Source of the DNA: an uncultured Clostridia bacterium
Lineage (GTDB): Bacteria > Bacillota > Clostridia > Lachnospirales > Anaerotignaceae
Reading direction: 5' to 3'
NCBI GenBank assembly: GCA_937888765.1
Contig: CALASU010000015.1
Span: forward strand, 1-10,112
Length of the DNA: 10,112 nucleotides
The notes below the pieces were generated by a model. That model was given only the letters and a program-made list of their open reading frames with translations. It had not been told where the DNA came from and did no database searches. Made by a program: the position numbers and the translations under genes. Positions 5,955-10,112 of this stretch are shown here, one piece after another; the first letter of the stretch is position 1; every line of letters starts with the position of its first letter.

Positions 5955-6647
5955 ATGATAGCGGTAATTGTGAATACATTTACGGTATTGATTGGCAGTG
6001 CGATTGGGCTTCTTTTGCAGAAGGGAATCCCTGAGCGGATCACGGACACACTGATGAAAGGGCTGGGGCTTTGTACGCTTTACATCGGCTGGAGCGGTAC
6101 GCTGAAAGGAGAAAATACGCTTGTGCTGATCCTTTCCATGGCGATTGGGATTGTGATTGGAGAAGGGCTTGATCTGGATGATAAAATGAACCGTTTTGCA
6201 AAAGACATTGAAAATAAATTCAAGAGTAAGGATGGTTCGGTTTCTCTGGCGGAAGGCTTTGTAACGGCTTCTTTGTTGTTCTGTGTAGGGGCGATGACGA
6301 TTGTTGGTTCCTTGCAGGCGGGGTTATCGGGCGATTATGAAATGCTGTTTACCAAATCCGTATTGGATTTTATTTCTTCCATGGTGTTTGCGTCCTCTCT
6401 GGGGATCGGTGTTATGCTGGCCGCGGCGTTTGTCTTTATCTTTCAGGGCGGCATTGTGCTTCTGGCGCAGGTCCTTGCACCGTTTCTGACAGATGCCGTG
6501 ATCGCGGAAATGGTCTGCTCCGGTTCTCTGATTATTTTTGCACTGGGGCTGAACATTGTGGGGATTACAAAATTAAAGGTACTGAATTTCCTGCCCGCGA
6601 TTTTCCTGCCGATTTTGCTCTGTCCTGTTCTGGAAATGCTCCTGTAA
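5955..6647 (+). CDS. DUF554 family membrane protein (YdfK/YqgA-like)
   Basis: A 230-residue hydrophobic protein matching DUF554, an inner membrane family whose biochemical role is not settled. Visible are the family-typical start MIAVIVNTFTVLIGSAIG, an IGxxxGEGLDLD segment after the second hydrophobic stretch, a charged loop with NKFKSK, then LLFCVGAMTIVGSLQAGL and four or so further membrane segments to the C terminus. The length agrees with homologues of about 230 residues. GAGGG at 5944-5948 precedes the ATG by 6 bases. Codon use differs from its neighbours: Gly is often GGG or GGA, Thr often ACG, Leu often CTT, and CGG Arg appears. This fits low expression or later arrival. It stands alone between the hairpin array and the rimP promoter, with no terminator of its own seen. 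Confidence 0.87.
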   Translation: MIAVIVNTFTVLIGSAIGLLLQKGIPERITDTLMKGLGLCTLYIGWSGTLKGENTLVLILSMAIGIVIGEGLDLDDKMNRFAKDIENKFKSKDGSVSLAEGFVTASLLFCVGAMTIVGSLQAGLSGDYEMLFTKSVLDFISSMVFASSLGIGVMLAAAFVFIFQGGIVLLAQVLAPFLTDAVIAEMVCSGSLIIFALGLNIVGITKLKVLNFLPAIFLPILLCPVLEMLL

Positions 6648-6668
6648 GACAGAAAATAAGAAAAACCC

Positions 6669-6697
6669 TTGCAAATACGGGAAAATGATGCTATACT
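6669..6697 (+). promoter_or_regulatory. Candidate promoter of the rimP-nusA-infB operon
   Basis: TTGCAA (6669-6674), a 17-base spacer, then TATACT (6692-6697) with TGC just before it. The block ATGCTATACT is identical to the one in the importer promoter. It lies 21 bases after the DUF554 stop, and initiation near 6704 gives a leader of about 104 bases before the rimP ATG. Confidence 0.72.
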
Positions 6698-6729
6698 ATC
6701 GTTAGTTAAAGGAAATATGTTGTCGGCGA

Positions 6730-6769
6730 AAAGAGTGGGTTGATTGCACCCGCTCTTTGTTGTTGTATA
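6730..6769 (+). promoter_or_regulatory. Hairpin in the rimP-nusA leader, possible attenuator
   Basis: AAAGAGTGGGT (6730-6740) pairs along all 11 bases, with one T-G pair, with ACCCGCTCTTT (6748-6758) around the loop TGATTGC. The T-rich tract TTTGTTGTTGTTG (6756-6768) starts within the end of the stem. It lies between the promoter and rimP. It resembles a moderate terminator and so could attenuate transcription into the nusA operon. In E. coli NusA is known to autoregulate the matching operon; the same here is inference. Confidence 0.55.
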
Positions 6770-6807
6770 GGAAAAATACGAAAATACAGGAAAAAGAGGT
6801 GTTGAAA

Positions 6808-7278
6808 ATGGCGAAAAAACCAAGCAATACAGAACAGAAGGTACTGCCTTATCTGGAGCCCATCGTGGAAGTGAATAATCTGGAACTGGTAGATCTGGAA
6901 TTTGTAAAAGAAGGCGTAAACTGGTATCTGCGTGTTTACATTGATAAAGAAGGCGGTGTAAACATTGATGACTGCGAACTGGTAAGCCGTGCACTGGAAG
7001 CAAAGCTGGATGAAAATGATCCCATTGAACAGGCTTATATTCTGGAAGTAAGCTCCCCCGGTATTGACAGACCACTGAAAAAAGATGCGGATTTCGTGAA
7101 GTATCAGGGCGAAATCATTGATGTGAAGCTGTATAAAGCACAGAACGGCAGCAAACAGTATCAGGGTAAGCTGCTGGGTCTGGAAAACGGTGTGATCTCT
7201 ATTGAAGAAGACGATGGCACAGTGGTAACATTTGAACAGAAAGAAACTGCAAGCGTAAGACTGGCAGTTATTTTCTGA
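6808..7278 (+). CDS. rimP: Ribosome maturation factor RimP
   Basis: A 156-residue cytoplasmic protein that helps assemble the 30S subunit. Typical features are the N-terminal domain with VDLEFVKEGVNWYLRVYID (about residues 29-47), the VSSPGIDRPL motif (81-90) at the domain boundary, and a C-terminal SH3-like beta domain ending in VRLAVIF. The chosen ATG is preceded by GAGGTG (6796-6801) at 6 bases. The frame is open farther back to 6757, but that extension has no ribosome binding site, overlaps the leader hairpin and makes the protein longer than the roughly 150-residue family norm. It is the first gene of the transcription/translation operon, 72 bases ahead of nusA. Confidence 0.94.
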   Translation: MAKKPSNTEQKVLPYLEPIVEVNNLELVDLEFVKEGVNWYLRVYIDKEGGVNIDDCELVSRALEAKLDENDPIEQAYILEVSSPGIDRPLKKDADFVKYQGEIIDVKLYKAQNGSKQYQGKLLGLENGVISIEEDDGTVVTFEQKETASVRLAVIF

Positions 7279-7350
7279 TAAATATTTTTAGAATAACTTA
7301 GTAGTGTAATATAGAAGGACATATTTTAGATAAAGGGAGGAATAGGAAAA

Positions 7351-8541
7351 ATGGACAGCAAAGAATTTTTGGAAGCACTCAACCTTGTAGCAAAGGAAAA
7401 GGGCATCGATAAAGAAATTATTTTTGAAGCGATTGAAGCATCTCTGGTTTCCGCTTGTAAGAAAAATTTTGGCTCCAGCCAGAATATCAAAGTAATCATC
7501 GACAGAGAAACAGGCAATGTTGCATGTTATGCACAGAAAACAGTTGCAGATCCTGTGGAAGATGCGCAGACAGAAATTTCTCTGGAAATGGCAAGAGTGG
7601 TAAACCCCAACTATACTGTTGGCGACGTGGTAGATATCGAAGTAACACCCAAGGACTTCGGCAGAATTTCCGCACAGACTGCAAAACAGGTGGTTGTGCA
7701 GAAATTCCGTGAAGCAGAAAGAGAAATTCTGTACAATCAGTACATCACAAAAGAACGTGAAGTGGTAACTGCAATCGTACAGAGAAAAGAACGCCGTAAC
7801 GTAATCGTACAGATGGGCAAAATTGATGCGGTACTGGCGGCAAACGAACAGATCCCCGGCGAACAGTATAACTTCATGGATCGTGTGAAAGTATATGTAC
7901 TGGAAGTAAAACAGACAACAAAAGGCCCTACAATCTACGTTTCCAGAACACATCCCGAACTGGTAAAACGTCTGTTTGAACAGGAAGTTCCCGAAGTACA
8001 TGACGGTACAGTAGAAATCAAGAGCATTGCAAGAGAAGCAGGCAGCAGAACAAAAATCGCTGTGACTTCCAAAAATGAAAATGTAGATGCTCTGGGTGCT
8101 TGTGTAGGTCAGAATGGTTACAGAGTAAACGTAATCGTAAACGAACTGGGCGGCGAAAAAATCGACGTTATCAACTGGAGCGAAGATCCTAAGGAATTTA
8201 TCGCAGCAGCACTGAGCCCTTCCAAGGTTCTGGCAGTAGCACTGAATGAAGAAGAACAGAGCGCGAAAATCGTAGTACCCGACCACCAGCTGTCTCTGGC
8301 AATCGGTAAAGAAGGTCAGAACGCAAGACTGTCTGCAAAACTGACAGGCTGGAGAATCGACATCAAGAGCGAAACACAGGCAAGAGAAACAAACTTCCTT
8401 GCAGAAGATGTAAAAGAAGAAGCTGAAGTGATCGCAGAAGAAGCGGCAGAAGAAACAGAAGCAATCGAAGCACAGGAAGAAGAAATGGATGCATTTGATG
8501 CTCTGGATGCAATGGACGCAGAAGAAGCAACAGAAGAATAA
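7351..8541 (+). CDS. nusA: Transcription elongation/termination factor NusA
   Basis: A 396-residue RNA polymerase-associated factor that modulates pausing, termination and antitermination. In order: the RNA polymerase-binding N-terminal domain (1-125, beginning MDSKEFLEALNLVAKEKGID), an S1 domain (about 135-200), KH1 with GQNG (253-256) in GACVGQNGYRVNVIVNELGG, KH2 with GKEG (319-322) in AIGKEGQNARLSAKLTGW, and a strongly acidic tail (about 350-396) rich in Glu, Ala and Asp. The core length fits the Firmicute type, without the extra C-terminal repeats of proteobacterial NusA. AGGGAGG (7334-7340) lies 10 bases before the ATG. Leu is almost only CTG, marking high expression. Confidence 0.96.
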   Translation: MDSKEFLEALNLVAKEKGIDKEIIFEAIEASLVSACKKNFGSSQNIKVIIDRETGNVACYAQKTVADPVEDAQTEISLEMARVVNPNYTVGDVVDIEVTPKDFGRISAQTAKQVVVQKFREAEREILYNQYITKEREVVTAIVQRKERRNVIVQMGKIDAVLAANEQIPGEQYNFMDRVKVYVLEVKQTTKGPTIYVSRTHPELVKRLFEQEVPEVHDGTVEIKSIAREAGSRTKIAVTSKNENVDALGACVGQNGYRVNVIVNELGGEKIDVINWSEDPKEFIAAALSPSKVLAVALNEEEQSAKIVVPDHQLSLAIGKEGQNARLSAKLTGWRIDIKSETQARETNFLAEDVKEEAEVIAEEAAEETEAIEAQEEEMDAFDALDAMDAEEATEE

Positions 8542-8557
8542 GCGGGAGGCGAAGCGC

Positions 8558-8833
8558 ATGAAGCAGAGAAAAGTCCCTCTCAGAAAATGCACCGGCTGTC
8601 AGGAAATGAAAAACAAAAAAGAACTGATCCGCATTGTCAGAAATGACGAAGGCGAATTTTCTTTAGACCGCACAGGCAAAAAGCCCGGCCGTGGTGCATA
8701 TATTTGTCCCAATGGGGACTGTCTTGCAAAAGCACAGAAATCCAAAGGGCTGGAACGCTCCTTCAAAGCGGCAGTACCCAAAGATGTATATGAGCAGCTG
8801 CTCACAGAACTGGAGGCGGAAGGCAATGCATAA
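8558..8833 (+). CDS. rnpM: RNase P modulator RnpM (YlxR family)
   Basis: A 91-residue basic RNA-binding protein of the YlxR family (DUF448). Its Bacillus relative is reported to bind and modulate RNase P, and YlxR has also been described as a transcription regulator. Seen are RKCTGCQEMKNKKELIRIVR (9-28) with C11 and C14, then GKKPGRGAYICPNGDCLAKA with the invariant GRGAYIC and C50/C55. The start is the ATG with GGGAGG (8544-8549) 8 bases upstream. The frame extends back into nusA but has no ribosome binding site there. It begins 16 bases after nusA and overlaps ylxQ by 8 bases. Confidence 0.94.
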   Translation: MKQRKVPLRKCTGCQEMKNKKELIRIVRNDEGEFSLDRTGKKPGRGAYICPNGDCLAKAQKSKGLERSFKAAVPKDVYEQLLTELEAEGNA

Positions 8834-9164
8834 ATTCTTTTCCCTTCTGGGGCTGTGTAAGAGAGCAAATAAGCTTGCAGCAGGCGAAGTGGCGGCAGAA
8901 CAGGCAGTAAGAAGCAAACAGACGCCTGTAGCTCTGCTGATTCTGGCAGAAGATGCTTCTGCAAATACAAAAAAGAAATTCAGAAATTCCGCAGCATATT
9001 ATGAAATCCCTTTGATCGAAATCGGGCAGAAAGAAGATCTGGGCAGAGCCATCGGGGCAGATTTACGTTCCATTATTGCAATTACAGAAGAAGGCTTTGC
9101 AAAGAAACTGCAGGAGCTGGCGGAACCTTTCTTGGAACATAAAGAGGAAACAGATAAGGACTGA
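8826..9164 (+). CDS. ylxQ: L7Ae-like ribosomal protein YlxQ
   Basis: A 112-residue member of the L7Ae/L30e/S12e family, RNA-binding proteins that recognise kink-turns. The N-terminal [15 protein letters not shown] block and [17 protein letters not shown] are typical, and the third conserved part, PLIEIG then DLGRAIG, is present. In Bacillus the protein is associated with the ribosome; its exact job is not settled. It begins inside the end of rnpM with GGAGG (8812-8816) 9 bases upstream, so translation is coupled. It ends in a charged tail. The frame is open farther back, but only inside rnpM without a start signal. Confidence 0.92.
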   Translation: MHKFFSLLGLCKRANKLAAGEVAAEQAVRSKQTPVALLILAEDASANTKKKFRNSAAYYEIPLIEIGQKEDLGRAIGADLRSIIAITEEGFAKKLQELAEPFLEHKEETDKD

Positions 9165-9190
9165 TAGATGGAAAGACGAGGTGTTGTGCA

Positions 9191-10112
9191 ATGTCCAAAA
9201 TTCGTATTTATGAACTGGCAAAACAGCTGGGAGTTGCCAATAAAGATTTAGTTGCAAAAATCAACAGCATTGGGATTGAAGCAAAAAGCCATATGGGTAT
9301 GCTGACTGAAGAAGAGGCTGAAAAAGTAAAAGCACTGTACCAGGAAGCACCCAAAAAAGAAGCACCCAAAAAAGAAGCGCCTAAGCAGGAAGCTCCTAAA
9401 AAAGAAGCACCTAAGCAGGAAGCTCCTAAAAAAGAAGAACCTAAAAAAGAAGCACCCAAGCAGGAAGCACCCAAAAAAGAAGAAAAACAGAATAAGCCTC
9501 AGAATAACAACAATAATGGCGGTAACAATAAAAAAGACAAAAAAGGCGGCAAAAAAGATAACAAAAAAGATCAGAAGGTAAAAGAAAACCCTATGGAACG
9601 CCGTCGTCGTGAAAAGGAAGAAGCGGAAGAAGCGGCTCTGCTGGCAGAACTGGAAGCACTGGAAGCGGCAGAAAAAGCAGCAAATGCGGATCCCGTAATC
9701 AAATACATTCCCGAAAGCATTTCTGTGAAGGATCTGGCGGAAGTACTGGGCAAAAAAGGCTCCGATCTGGTAATGAATCTGATGAAAAAAGGCAAAATGC
9801 TGGCGATCAATGCAGTACTGGACTTTGATACAGCAGCAGGCATTGCAGAAGAATACAACGTGATTCTGGAACTGGAAGAAGAAAAAGATATCATGGAAGA
9901 AGCTTTCGGTACAGAGGAAGAAGAAGACGAATCCAAAATGGAAGAACGTCCTCCCGTAGTCGTTGTTATGGGGCATGTTGACCACGGTAAAACTTCCCTG
10001 CTGGATGCAATCCGTCATGCAAATGTAACAAAAGGCGAAGCAGGCGGTATCACACAGCACATCGGTGCTTACACAGTACAGATTGACGGTAAGCCCATTA
10101 CATTCCTGGATA
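9191..10112 (+). CDS. infB: Translation initiation factor IF-2, N-terminal part (runs off window)
   Basis: The first 307 codons of IF-2, the GTPase that places initiator fMet-tRNA on the 30S subunit and promotes subunit joining. Residues 1-48 form a first IF2-N module ([20 protein letters not shown]). Residues 52-96 are nine Glu-Ala-Pro-Lys-Lys/Gln pentapeptides, followed by an Asn/Lys/Gly-rich stretch, then a charged helix rich in Arg, Glu and Ala near 137-165. A second IF2-N module spans about 174-228. The G domain begins before P-loop GHVDHGKTS (261-269), with switch [11 protein letters not shown] (285-294) present. G3 and later motifs are beyond the window. GAGGTG (9178-9183) precedes the ATG by 7 bases. 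An ATG at 9168 is out of frame and closes soon. Confidence 0.96.
   Translation, partial: MSKIRIYELAKQLGVANKDLVAKINSIGIEAKSHMGMLTEEEAEKVKALYQEAPKKEAPKKEAPKQEAPKKEAPKQEAPKKEEPKKEAPKQEAPKKEEKQNKPQNNNNNGGNNKKDKKGGKKDNKKDQKVKENPMERRRREKEEAEEAALLAELEALEAAEKAANADPVIKYIPESISVKDLAEVLGKKGSDLVMNLMKKGKMLAINAVLDFDTAAGIAEEYNVILELEEEKDIMEEAFGTEEEEDESKMEERPPVVVVMGHVDHGKTSLLDAIRHANVTKGEAGGITQHIGAYTVQIDGKPITFLD
9344..9478 (+). repeat. Nine tandem 15-base repeats in infB
   Basis: Nine in-frame copies of a 15-base unit (GAAGCACCCAAAAAA and variants) encode EAPKK or EAPKQ; one copy reads EEPKK. Copies alternate between CCC and CCT for Pro and between AAAAAA and AAGCAG for the last two codons, so the array has begun to diverge. 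It forms a flexible, strongly charged linker between the two IF2-N modules. Copy number could vary by slippage. Confidence 0.92.

Noticed and set aside
5714..6049. 111-codon - strand open frame over the hairpin array
   Set aside because: It is a by-product of the inverted repeats and the DUF554 start; it crosses the importer terminator and has no family resemblance.
6757..6807. Upstream non-ATG extension of rimP
   Set aside because: It begins in the leader hairpin without a Shine-Dalgarno; ATG 6808 has GAGGTG at good spacing and gives the normal family length.
8489..8557. Longer rnpM start inside nusA
   Set aside because: The extra residues overlap the nusA tail and lack conservation; ATG 8558 has GGGAGG 8 bases upstream.
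7288..8592. 434-codon open frame on the - strand opposite nusA, and similar long antisense frames at 382-1239, 1875-2915, 3504-4445 and 9248-10060
   Set aside because: All are aligned codon-for-codon with the + strand genes. An antisense stop in that register needs a sense TTA, CTA or TCA codon, which these genes mostly avoid. Their translations are Phe- and Cys-rich with no recognisable family.
9344..9478. Possible CRISPR or regulatory repeat
   Set aside because: The units are contiguous 15-base in-frame codon repeats with no spacers, inside infB.

Overview
The window looks like chromosomal housekeeping DNA from an anaerobic member of the Clostridia (Bacillota), possibly Lachnospirales-like. 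Three things point there: the gene order cmk-plsC-ispH/rpsA with IspH fused to ribosomal protein S1, the order rimP-nusA-rnpM-ylxQ-infB, and strong AAGGAGG-type ribosome binding sites. Codon choice is distinctive, with Leu mostly CTG, Thr mostly ACA and many GAA, GCA and AAA codons. All genes are on the + strand. The genus call is inference.

Layout. (1) 1-3116: the 3' part of cmk, then plsC, then a 649-residue IspH-S1 fusion, all tightly coupled and closed by a good intrinsic terminator. (2) 3117-3497: an AT-rich control region with several perfect inverted repeats and an extended -10 promoter. (3) 3498-5760: a three-gene polar amino acid ABC importer (lipoprotein binding protein, permease, ATPase) with its own terminator. 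(4) 5786-5936: a compact array of five consecutive hairpins that looks like a dispersed non-coding repeat. (5) 5955-6647: a DUF554 membrane protein whose codon use differs from its neighbours. (6) 6669-10112: a promoter and hairpin leader, then rimP, nusA, rnpM, ylxQ and the first 307 codons of infB, which runs off the window.

How they fit together. The first operon joins CMP phosphorylation, phospholipid acylation, isoprenoid precursor synthesis and the mRNA-binding ribosomal protein. The last joins 30S maturation, transcription elongation/termination, RNase P modulation, a ribosomal L7Ae-like protein and translation initiation. The importer and the DUF554 gene sit between these two expression-machinery clusters.

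The most interesting signal is inside the ispH-rpsA fusion. An extended -10 promoter (TTGAAA-17 bp-TGATAGAAT), a perfect AAGGAGG and an in-frame ATG lie exactly at the IspH/S1 junction, and codon use changes sharply there. This suggests S1 is also made alone from a gene nested in the fusion. I found no CRISPR array, phage, insertion sequence, tRNA or rRNA, and no wholly new multi-gene system.
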